NCBI GenBank assembly: GCA_018398765.1
Contig: JAHBMJ010000146.1
Location: 1-64,000, forward strand
DNA: 64,000 nucleotides
Direction: 5' to 3'
Source of the DNA: Chromera velia
Lineage: Eukaryota > Sar > Chromeraceae
The notes beneath the pieces are model-generated. The model worked only from the letters and a program-made list of their open reading frames with translations. It ran no database searches and had not been told where the DNA came from. A program made the position numbers and the translations under genes. Numbering within the stretch: the first letter of the stretch is position 1; each line of letters opens with the position of its first letter. This document shows positions 1 through 7,497 of this stretch, in pieces.

Positions 1-238
1 ACTGGTAGAGTATACCAAGGCGCTTGAGAGAACTATGTTGAAGGAACTCGGCAAATTGCACGCGTAACTTCGGAAGAAGCGTGACCCTTTTGCGGGCAAC
101 CGCGGGAGGGTGGCACAGACCAGGGGGTAGCGACTGTTTATCAAAAACACAGGGCTCTGCGAAGTCGCAAGACGACGTATAGGGTCTGACGCCTGCCCGG
201 TGCCGGAAGGTTAAAAGGAGAGGTGCAAGCCTTGAATT

Positions 239-329
<91 letters not shown>

Positions 330-401
330 CGACTTCCCCGCTGTCTCCAACATAGACTCAGTGAAATTGAATTCCCCGTGAAGATGCGGGGTTCCTGCGG
401 T

Positions 402-433
<32 letters not shown>

Positions 434-587
434 GCTTCACACTGGTATTCGTGACGACATGTGTAGGATAGGTGGTAGGCTTTGAAACCCGGGCGCCAGC
501 CTGGGTGGAGCCACCCTTGAAATACCACCCTTGTTGTCATGGATATCTAACCGCGGCCCGTCATCCGGGTCCGGGACAGTGTGTGGT

Positions 588-634
<47 letters not shown>

Positions 635-755
635 GCGATGGTGGGCTCAGAGCGGTCGGAAATCGCTCGTTGAGTGCAATGGCATAAGCCTGCCTGACTG
701 CGAGACTGACAAGTCGAGCAGAGACGAAAGTCGGTCATAGTGATCCGGTGGTCCC

Positions 756-811
<56 letters not shown>

Positions 812-881
812 GACCCCCAAGAGTCCATATCGACGGGGTTGTTTGGCACCTCGATGTCGACTCATCGCATCCTGGGGCTGG

Positions 882-925
<44 letters not shown>

Positions 926-930
926 TGAGT

Positions 931-967
<37 letters not shown>

Positions 968-994
968 TGCCGTGGGTGTAGGACTATTGATGGG

Positions 995-1027
<33 letters not shown>

Positions 1028-1238
1028 ACACCGCTGGTGGACCTGTTGTCCTGCCAAGGGCATTGCAGGGTAGCTATGTGTGGAATGGATAACCGCTGAA
1101 GGCATCTAAGCGGGAAACCGGCCCAGAAACGAGTAGTCCCCGAGAGCCGTGGAAGACGACCACGTTGATAGGCTGGGTGTGGAAGCATGGCGACATGTGA
1201 AGCTTACCAGTACTAATAGCTCGATAGGCTTGATTCGT
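1..1238 (+). rRNA. 23S ribosomal RNA, 3' part
   Basis: This is the 3' part of the large-subunit rRNA; its 5' end lies before the window. The peptidyl-transferase and sarcin-ricin regions are recognisable, for example AGTACGAGAGGACCGG near 1005-1020 and the conserved stretch around 259-300. The 3' end is placed near 1238 by analogy with other alphaproteobacterial 23S genes and could be off by several bases. The apparent reading frames in it are not genes. Confidence 0.97.
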
Positions 1239-1302
1239 TCTCATTGCTCGTGTCCATGGCTGTGCCATGGCAAAACCAGCTTCTCACCGACATGCATTTG
1301 GC

Positions 1303-1421
1303 CGACCTGGTGGTTATTGCGGGGTGGCTGCACCCGGTCCCATTCCGAACCCGGCCGTGAAACGCCCCAGCGCCGATGGTACTTCGTCTCAAGACGCGGG
1401 AGAGTAGGTCGCTGCCAGGTC
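1303..1421 (+). rRNA. 5S ribosomal RNA
   Basis: The ends pair as GACCTGG with CCAGGTC, the length is about 119 bases, and the internal CCCATTCCGAACCCGGCCGT region is typical of alphaproteobacterial 5S rRNA. It lies about 65 bases after the 23S gene in the same operon. Confidence 0.95.
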
Positions 1422-1558
1422 TGCCAAGCGCATGTCGGTTCTCGTCTTCGATGTTCTCATCGCCTTCGTTGCCTTCTCCGCACGGAGGCTTTCGCCTTTC
1501 CGGCCGCATCATTGTGTCGGAAGGCGGCTCTGCAGGGCCGTTTGGCCCTTTCAGTTGA

Positions 1559-1562
1559 CGCG

Positions 1563-1607
<45 letters not shown>

Positions 1608-1635
1608 GTAGGTTCAAATCCTACCCCCGCAACCA
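1559..1635 (+). tRNA. Initiator tRNA-fMet (anticodon CAT), also the attachment site of the element
   Basis: The sequence folds as a tRNA with anticodon CAT at 1593-1595, T-arm GGTTCAAATCC and an encoded CCA at 1633-1635. The first base C1 faces A72 (1559 and 1631), so the first acceptor pair is open. That mismatch is the hallmark of bacterial initiator tRNA. In alphaproteobacteria this tRNA often closes the rRNA operon after 5S, as here. The element joins directly at the 3' end. The tRNA itself stays intact because the shared core restores its last bases. Confidence 0.97.
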
Positions 1636-3253
1636 TCTTAACTTGCTGAATCTCGGACCGGACGTTTTCCGTCGGTTCCAAGGGTTTCTCTCCAATCCTC
1701 CGCCGCTTCGCCTCGGCGATCTGCATGATACCTGCAAGATCGCCGTGAAGGTCGACGACGAGGGCGCTCCTGTCCTGATTGGGGCTTAGGACAATTCTAT
1801 CGATCAACTTGCGGATCACCTGGGCCGACTCCGCGCGATGGTCCGGATCATTCAATGACGTGATAAGATCCTGTATGGCCTCGTGATAGCGACGCGCCAT
1901 ATTGGGGTGGACCAGAACGGGTGCTTCCTCCGTCGTCTCAAGTAGGCGCTCAAGTTCCTTGTTTCGCGCTTCGAGCTGCAACATCCGATCCTTCAGCCGC
2001 GACACGTCTGCGCCATCACCAATGGCATCGACCATCTTTTCCAATTGCCGATCGTTCTTTTCCCACTCGGCGCGATAACCGGCGATGTTCGCGTTGCGCT
2101 CCATCCGCAGACGGTTGAGATGCGCGGTGTATTCCGCGCAGAACTCTTCGCATAGTTCCCGGTCCATCAGACGCTCCCGCAGAGCTCCGATGACCATCTC
2201 TTCCAGCTTTTCGAGTTTCATGGACATGCGGTTGTGGCAGGTGCCCTTGTTCCGAGCGGTCGAACAGCCAACATGCGTGGCCGAAATCTTTGAATATCCG
2301 CCACCGCAGCAACCACATTTCGTAATGCCTGAGAGCAAGCCTTTCGGCCTTTGCGCTGACCAAAAACCGGCCTTGCTGTGTTCGAGAGATTTTTGGTGCG
2401 CCTTCACTTGGTCCCAAAGGGCCTGTTCGACGATCCGCAGTTCCGGTGCCTCGGTAATGACCCACTCGCTCTCGGGGTTCGGGCGCGCTTCGCGCTTGCC
2501 CGTGTCCGGATTGGGCTCATACTTCTGCCGGTTCCAGATCATACGGCCGATGTAGAGTTCGTTGTTGAGAATGCCGGTCCCGCGGCGACGATTGCCGTTT
2601 ATCGTTGACTGACCCCAGGTTCGGCTACGAGGGCCGGGGATGCCCTCGCGGTTGAGCTCCATCGCAATACGCTTTGGGGACTTTCCGGCGACGTAATCGC
2701 GGAAAATGCGATTCACGATTGCGGCCTCGTTTTCATTCTTGGTGAGACGACCCTTAACTGGTTCGCCCTTGTCATCGAGTGCCCGCACGGTGTCGTAGCC
2801 GAACGATCTTCCCCCGGCGTTGCGGCCCTCGGTTGCGACGCCGCGTAGACCGCGCCGAGTCTTGTGGCGCAGGTCAGCGATTTGCTGAGCGTCCATCGTT
2901 GCCCTGATCCCGACTTCCAGCGCGTTGACGCGTCCGCCATGAAGTGTCCAGAGTTCGATGCCGGCATACTCAAGCCGCTTGAATATGTGATGGAAGAGCT
3001 CCGGATCACGGCAAAGCCGGTCAGACTGCTCGACGAGAAGTATGTCGAACTCTTGGTACCGTATGGACTCGAGCAACTTCTGAAGCCCTGGACGCATCCA
3101 GCTTCAGCCATGTTCCTCTCGATCGAAGTGACGTCCCACAACCGTCCATCCCTGGCGTGCGGCGTGCTCGTCACACATACGTAGCTGGTCTTCTACCGAC
3201 TGAGGACGCTGCAGGTCGGTTGAGTAGCGCGCATAAAATTTGGCCCTGATCAT
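1592..3253 (-). pseudogene. Serine recombinase (integrase of the element), interrupted by an in-frame TGA
   Basis: This is a serine recombinase of the resolvase/invertase N-terminal plus 'recombinase' domain type. It would have cut and joined the attachment sites. A good ribosome site (AGGAAGGGG, about 7 bases before the ATG at 3253) supports this start. The first 49 codons give a resolvase N-terminus with ARYSTDLQ, whose Ser11 is the expected catalytic serine. Codon 50 is TGA (3104-3106), where relatives usually have Ala or Ser before the conserved S-x-M-R-P-G motif. The same frame then continues for about 500 codons with LVEQSDRLCRD, a zinc-ribbon-like cysteine region (CGCCGG, CSTARNKGTCHN) and a coiled-coil. 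The last residues, GVGFEPTTFRL, are encoded by the antisense strand of the tRNA, and the stop codon overlaps the anticodon. The ATG at 3097 after the stop could make only a protein without the catalytic serine. Confidence 0.9.
1624..1635 (+). repeat. Left attachment core (12 bp, tRNA 3' end)
   Basis: CCCCCGCAACCA at the tRNA 3' end is the same as 21805-21816. The element-specific sequence starts right after it. Confidence 0.75.
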
Positions 3254-3898
3254 ATCAATTCCCCTTCCTATCGGTGGAATCATAGGGCAACTTCTTGGCC
3301 GTGATAGATGCTTTGTAGTCTTTTTCCGCCTCGATTCGCGCCATGTGGCGAACGAGTCGTATTTCTGCTTCGCGTGCCAAAGTACGTGCAGTATTCCTCT
3401 TGTTTTTACTGTCTTCTGGCCGCTTCATGTTTTCCGTATTCCTTTATCTCTCCTGTACAAACAGAACGAAACGGGAACAAATATACGCAATGCACTAAAC
3501 TAGTGCAAGAAAAATAGGACACTAGTCCTAAGCCGGCAGATCAGCTATGCTTTACGCTTTCTGATCCTGATATTTCGAATCTTAACGAAAAATGTTGAAG
3601 GCCCACCTAAGAAATTAAAAACAAATTGACGCAATTTGTGCGCTATCGGCTTTACCTGGAGAGCTCCACGTGAACCGTGTCATTTTCGAAGCCTCGCTGG
3701 ACACGAGACTCTCCCTGATTTATTGATGGAATCTACGAGGCGAATCAAAAGGTTAACGGCGAGTTTTAAGCGGGAACGTAGACCGTTGATTAGACTCACC
3801 TTTTTGCTTTTTGCCTCGCATTAAGAGTCCGTGAGCGGGCTCTTTTTGATTCCGGCCCGTATCAATTGTGTGCGTTTCGGGCAGAGAAAGGCACACTA
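3254..3898. other. AT-rich non-coding stretch, no gene recognised
   Basis: These 645 bases are clearly more AT-rich than the chromosome. The only open frames are short, lack ribosome sites and resemble nothing I know. The stretch holds the recombinase ribosome site at its left edge (3261-3270) and a terminator-like hairpin near its right end. A small RNA that ends at that terminator is possible but not shown. Confidence 0.5.
3824..3847 (+). terminator. Rho-independent terminator
   Basis: AGAGTCCG and CGGGCTCT pair, with one G-U pair, around a TGAG loop, and TTTTT follows. It ends a plus-strand transcript that starts somewhere in the AT-rich stretch to its left, where I see no protein gene. 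Confidence 0.6.
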
Positions 3899-4519
3899 AT
3901 GGCATCAAAACCAAAAGCGAAAAAAGTTGAGGAAATTACGCAGGACTTCCATAATGAGGTCCATAATAGGATCAATTTACTAATTGAAGAATTTTCTGAA
4001 GAAAGAAGAAAAGGGATCAAAGGCAAGTTTGACGAAGTTGTAGCGTACCCAGCCATTGATATATTGCAAAGCATTGTGGCCAGCGAAGCGCTTGATACCG
4101 AGGAAAAAATCTCGGCTCTTACGCACGTCTATGATGCCGCCGCAGCGATGGCCGACAAACTCCAGCAGCCTGAGCTTTCCAACGTTTTCTGGGAAGAAAG
4201 GCCGATGTCAGAACGAAATGCCGACCCCTTCCAATGGGTGAAACAACACTATCCGTCATATGGAAAGACTCTCCATCAGGGCCACATATATAACCACGAC
4301 AGGCCGCTTTACCGTCGGCTGCATGATGACAAACCCTGGCCAGAAGATTTTGATCTTCCTACGACAGCCGAGGCCAATGACAAGTTGCTTGAGGCGTTAG
4401 ACCATCCTCCAACGCTTAAGGAAATTGCGGAGGCCGCGCCACCGCATATCCGTGAGATGATCAGGCTCCACGAACTTGCGCGCGCGAGGAAACGAAAAAG
4501 AGCGCCGCGCCAAAGTTAG
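3899..4519 (+). CDS. Hypothetical protein, 206 aa
   Basis: I do not recognise this family. The chosen ATG at 3899 follows GAGAAAGG about 8 bases upstream; an earlier in-frame start at 3866 lacks such a site. The protein is soluble and charged: a Lys-rich start (MASKPKAKK), a helical N-terminal half with many Glu/Asp, a middle with aromatic residues (around FQWVKQHYPSYGK), and a basic Arg/Lys tail. No membrane segment, signal peptide or known catalytic motif is visible. It opens a possible two-gene unit with the 46-residue membrane peptide 76 bases downstream. Its place inside a defence island suggests a defence or regulatory role, but this is only by association. Confidence 0.7.
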   Translation: MASKPKAKKVEEITQDFHNEVHNRINLLIEEFSEERRKGIKGKFDEVVAYPAIDILQSIVASEALDTEEKISALTHVYDAAAAMADKLQQPELSNVFWEERPMSERNADPFQWVKQHYPSYGKTLHQGHIYNHDRPLYRRLHDDKPWPEDFDLPTTAEANDKLLEALDHPPTLKEIAEAAPPHIREMIRLHELARARKRKRAPRQS

Positions 4520-4595
4520 GTTGACGAAAAAAGTGATGCGTTAACTTTCTGTTTGTTGGTGTCGTTTATTCCAGTGGGCAGAAAGGAGTCTGCCC

Positions 4596-4736
4596 ATGTC
4601 TGAAGACACGCAAAAGCCGCGACCCGCTCCGTCAAGCAACCCAAATCGTTTTGAGCGTTGGATCGTGATAACCGCGAGTATTTCAGCTATTGGCGCATTC
4701 ACGCTTCAGCTGCTGAACTCAATGGGCTGGCTGTAA
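4596..4736 (+). CDS. Small single-pass membrane protein, 46 aa
   Basis: A very good ribosome site (AAAGGAG, spacing 7) precedes an ATG at 4596, and a TAA follows at 4734-4736. The product has a polar, Pro-rich N-terminal half (residues 1-20), then one hydrophobic helix (about residues 23-40, WIVITASISAIGAFTLQLL) and ends just after it. The strong ribosome site and the simple peptide-plus-helix layout suggest that it is a real gene. It is on the same strand as the unknown 206-aa gene, and its stop is 70 bases before the right-most base of the hairpin array on the other strand. The function is unknown; membrane-effector or anchor peptides in defence loci can look like this. Confidence 0.65.
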   Translation: MSEDTQKPRPAPSSNPNRFERWIVITASISAIGAFTLQLLNSMGWL

Positions 4737-4805
4737 CAATCAAGGCTCGGTCATACTGCCGAAAATGATGCCCCTGCGCCGGAGGTGCATATATCGAATG
4801 GACTG

Positions 4806-5104
4806 CAAGATGTGTGCGGTACTACCCGCACCATCTTGGCAAGGGGGCCGCTGCGCGCCCCCGTTGCATCCCCCAGGCTTTGGCGCGGTGCAGGCATTGA
4901 GTCCAACCGCGCCATAGAACGTATCGTCGTTCAATCCCTCGCGGGAGACTTCGCTCTCCCTGCACCCATCGATCAGGGGGCTTTCGCGCCGCCCTGAACC
5001 CACTCGCCGGACCTGGAGATTTCCCTCTCCACCGGCACCGGACCATGGAGGAACGTCCGCCCGTTCCATCGCCGCGCGGGAGGGAGCCTCCGAGCTCCCC
5101 CGCG
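4806..5104 (-). ncRNA. Candidate structured RNA: array of nine hairpins, seven with 6-nt loops
   Basis: Nine separate hairpins follow each other with short linkers: 4806-4838 (13 bp with one bulge), 4843-4862 (6 bp), 4882-4913 (8 bp, 16-base loop), 4917-4932 (5 bp), 4943-4960 (6 bp), 4973-4997 (9 bp with one bulge), 5007-5035 (TGGAGA stem capped below by CCGG pairs), 5050-5067 (6 bp) and 5075-5104 (6 bp plus 5 bp). Seven have loops of exactly 6 bases; the others are 8 and 16. Read on the minus strand the loops are purine-rich (GCGAAG, GCGAAA, GGGAAA, ACGATA, GTAGTA), which favours a minus-strand RNA. The array begins about 110 bases after the sspA stop on that strand, so it may be the sspA 3' UTR or a separate RNA. 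It is much more GC-rich than its surroundings and has no convincing protein frame. The strand and ends are inferred. Confidence 0.6.
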
Positions 5105-5214
5105 TCCCCCATGGCCAACCGTCCGCCGATTGGATGCCGCCAGCACCTGCCGCCGGACCAAAGTTTTTTCACCGTCCGACTTCATTTACACAGCAGCGCC
5201 TTGAGTTACCTGGC

Positions 5215-6393
5215 TCAACTCGCGATGCGGACAGGATCCAGACAATCTAGTGCCTCCGATATCATTTGGATCGCTGTTTCGACCTCCTCGCTTGTCGAGA
5301 ATCGTCCTAGACAAAATCGCAAGGAAGCTACCGCCTCGTCGTGGGTGAGTCCGATTCCTCTTAGCACGTGCGAGGGTTCCGGAATGCCCGACGTGCAAGC
5401 CGAGCCAGTGGATGCGGCAAGTCCCGGTTGGAGAAGTGCCAAAATGTCCTCTGCATCATATCCGGGAAATATCAGGTTGGCATTGCCGGGGTGCCTTTCG
5501 CCGAGACTTGGTCCATTGATGCGGACCTGTGGGTGGGCATCAAGAACGCCGCTCACAAATCGGTCCCGAAGCACGCGAAGCTCGTCGCGAGCCTGCCGGG
5601 TGTGTGCGGAAGTGCTGACCAACTCTGCGGCATGGCCCATGCCTACGCAAAGTGCGGCGGGCAATGTGCCGGGACGCAGCCCCAATTGCTGCCCACCACC
5701 GTACAGCAGCGGTTGAACGTGGGGTTGGTGCGATCTGCGAACAAAGAGCGCCCCGATACCCTGCGGCCCATACATTTTGTGCCCCGAGAGGCTCACGAAA
5801 TCAGAATGCTCCGCGAGATCGTTTACGTCGATCGCCGCAGGAGCTTGGGCCGCATCCCAATGCATGAGAGCACCGGATGACTTTGCAATCTCAGATATGG
5901 CCCGATGAGCCTGTATCGTTCCGATCTCAGAATTGACCAGGCCAAACGTGAACATGAAGGCATCTTCACTGGCAATCTCAGAGAGTCCCTCGATATCGAT
6001 ACGTCCTGAGCCATCCACCGGCGCATAGATGATCTCGTACCCTTCGGTCGCGAGATGGCGACAAATATTCAAGGTCGATTTGTGTTCGATAGCCGTTGTA
6101 AAAATTTTCGATCTATTTCCGTGTGCGCCGTGTGCACTTCCTATGATTGCGATATTATTTGACTCCGTGGCTCCAGATGTGAAAATCACCTCATCGGGAT
6201 CGCATCCGATCAATTTGGAGATCGACGTTGTGGCAGCGTCAACGGCCTTCGATGATGCCCAACCGACAGCATGCCCTGAAGAATGGGGATTGCCGTGTCT
6301 TTCGCGGTAGAAGGGCAACATTGCGTCCAGGACGGCAGGATCAAGCGGGGTGCTCGCGTTGTGGTCAAAATAGATCGGCGTCATATTTGTCAT
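5215..6393 (-). CDS. sspA: Cysteine desulfurase, SspA/DndA-like
   Basis: This is a pyridoxal-phosphate cysteine desulfurase of the NifS/IscS type, 392 aa, that would move sulfur from cysteine to the DNA-sulfur-modifying enzyme. Visible marks are the N-terminal YFDHNASTP, the TSGATESNN phosphate-binding loop, the catalytic lysine in SLSGHKMYGP, and the active-site cysteine in SGSACTSGIPEPSHVL-like sequence (STGSACTSG). The start is uncertain: ATGs at 6393 and 6384 fit the family, and neither has a good ribosome site. It is transcribed away from sspB across a 153-base gap. Its place beside sspBCD, rather than in an isc/suf operon, points to the phosphorothioation role. A housekeeping-type desulfurase is the alternative. 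Confidence 0.85.
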   Translation of the reverse strand: MTNMTPIYFDHNASTPLDPAVLDAMLPFYRERHGNPHSSGHAVGWASSKAVDAATTSISKLIGCDPDEVIFTSGATESNNIAIIGSAHGAHGNRSKIFTTAIEHKSTLNICRHLATEGYEIIYAPVDGSGRIDIEGLSEIASEDAFMFTFGLVNSEIGTIQAHRAISEIAKSSGALMHWDAAQAPAAIDVNDLAEHSDFVSLSGHKMYGPQGIGALFVRRSHQPHVQPLLYGGGQQLGLRPGTLPAALCVGMGHAAELVSTSAHTRQARDELRVLRDRFVSGVLDAHPQVRINGPSLGERHPGNANLIFPGYDAEDILALLQPGLAASTGSACTSGIPEPSHVLRGIGLTHDEAVASLRFCLGRFSTSEEVETAIQMISEALDCLDPVRIAS

Positions 6394-6546
6394 ATATATC
6401 AATGAGTTCGTTTCATCTAATTCGTCAAAGATCAAAAAGCCCGGTCTTGCCACGGTTCTGGGGGCATCTTCCAGATCATCGTTGACGATACCATGAATCT
6501 TGCCCTAATGTCGAACTGGATAAACCCTCCAGGCCGATAGTTACAC
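6394..6546. promoter_or_regulatory. Divergent control region between sspA and sspB
   Basis: These 153 bases separate two genes that point away from each other, so both promoters should lie here. A possible plus-strand promoter is TTGACG (6482-6487) with CTAATG (6505-6510) at 17-base spacing; the second box is weak. No clear operator palindrome was found. Confidence 0.45.
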
Positions 6547-7497
6547 ATGCAAAATCCTTTACACCAATCCGATTATCGCCCGTCATTTTCAGGTCATGAG
6601 ACGTTTCCGCTCAGATATGGTTGGCTAAAAAAGTCATACGACGAAGTAGAACGGACGCAGAATCAAGAAAAAAATAAGACCGTTTTCATTGGCGATGACT
6701 CCATCGCCCGGTTCGGCGTGGGCAAAAATATGGTTGCCTCGATGCGCCATTGGTCGACCTTTTCCGGCATCATTGCGGATAGCGAAGACGGGCAGGGCTT
6801 CATGACGGCGCCCCTTGGCGATCTTATCTTCTCGGGCGGCGGCTATGATCCCTATATGGAAACGCCATCGACGCTTTGGCTTGTGCATTGGCAGCTTACC
6901 GGTCGGCCTGACAAGACAACGTGGTTTTGGGCGTTCAACGCTTTTTCCGGTTTGTTTTTCGAGCGCGAGACGCTTGTCAGCGGGCTCGAAAAGCTGGCCG
7001 CGCAACAGGGCTGGTCACGTGTTGCGACTGCCACGTTGCGGCGCGACGTCGAATGCTTCGTGCGCACCTATGTGGCTCGCCCCGCATCAGGCCAGGCCAG
7101 CCATGACGATGCACTCGAATCGCCGCTTGCCGAGTTGGGGTTAATCAAACCGGTCGGCAAGCGCGACGGGTTTCGCTTCGTACGTGGACCCAAGCCAACC
7201 CTCGGCCAGGGCGTTTTTGCCTACGCGCTCCTTGATTTCTGGGAGTGTACGACACAGTCCAACACGCTCTCGTTTGAAATGATCGCGCAGGCGCCGGGCT
7301 CGCCTGGGCGGGTATTTCTTCTTGATGAAAACGACGTGGCGGACCGTCTCGTGGATATCGAGGACGCAACAAAAGGACTGCTGAAGTGGTCTGAAACCGC
7401 CGGGCTGAAACAAGTCCTTCGTAAGCCAGGGGCAAACGCTGACGATGCGATCGGTTTCATCGCGCTTGATTATCAGGCTCGGAAGGAGGCTGCATAA
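6547..7497 (+). CDS. sspB: DUF4007 protein, SspB-like
   Basis: The 316-aa product opens with the conserved FSGHETFPLRYGWLKK segment of the DUF4007 family, which includes SspB, the protein described as giving single-strand nicking activity in SspABCD phosphorothioation. FGVGKNMVASMRHW (about residues 56-69) and TPSTLWLVHW (about 107-116) are other typical DUF4007 stretches. No classical nuclease motif is obvious by eye. It overlaps the next gene by one base (TAATG), so it is co-translated with sspC. The family assignment is from sequence; the role is from the known Ssp system. Confidence 0.85.
   Translation: MQNPLHQSDYRPSFSGHETFPLRYGWLKKSYDEVERTQNQEKNKTVFIGDDSIARFGVGKNMVASMRHWSTFSGIIADSEDGQGFMTAPLGDLIFSGGGYDPYMETPSTLWLVHWQLTGRPDKTTWFWAFNAFSGLFFERETLVSGLEKLAAQQGWSRVATATLRRDVECFVRTYVARPASGQASHDDALESPLAELGLIKPVGKRDGFRFVRGPKPTLGQGVFAYALLDFWECTTQSNTLSFEMIAQAPGSPGRVFLLDENDVADRLVDIEDATKGLLKWSETAGLKQVLRKPGANADDAIGFIALDYQARKEAA

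Noticed and set aside
358-1649. Many open frames on both strands over the rRNA and tRNA genes
   Set aside because: They lie in 23S, 5S and tRNA sequence and are shadows of RNA genes.
3541-3824. tRNA-like or protein gene in the AT-rich stretch before the terminator
   Set aside because: No tRNA fold could be closed by eye, and short frames lack start signals. A small RNA stays possible and is noted in the feature list.
4806-5104. CRISPR array or integron attC sites
   Set aside because: The hairpins are not direct repeats, have no equal spacers and no cas or integron integrase gene nearby.
4740-5185. Overlapping minus-strand frames across the hairpin array
   Set aside because: Several frames are open at once because the region is GC-rich. 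None has a ribosome site or protein-like composition, and the inverted repeats explain the sequence better.
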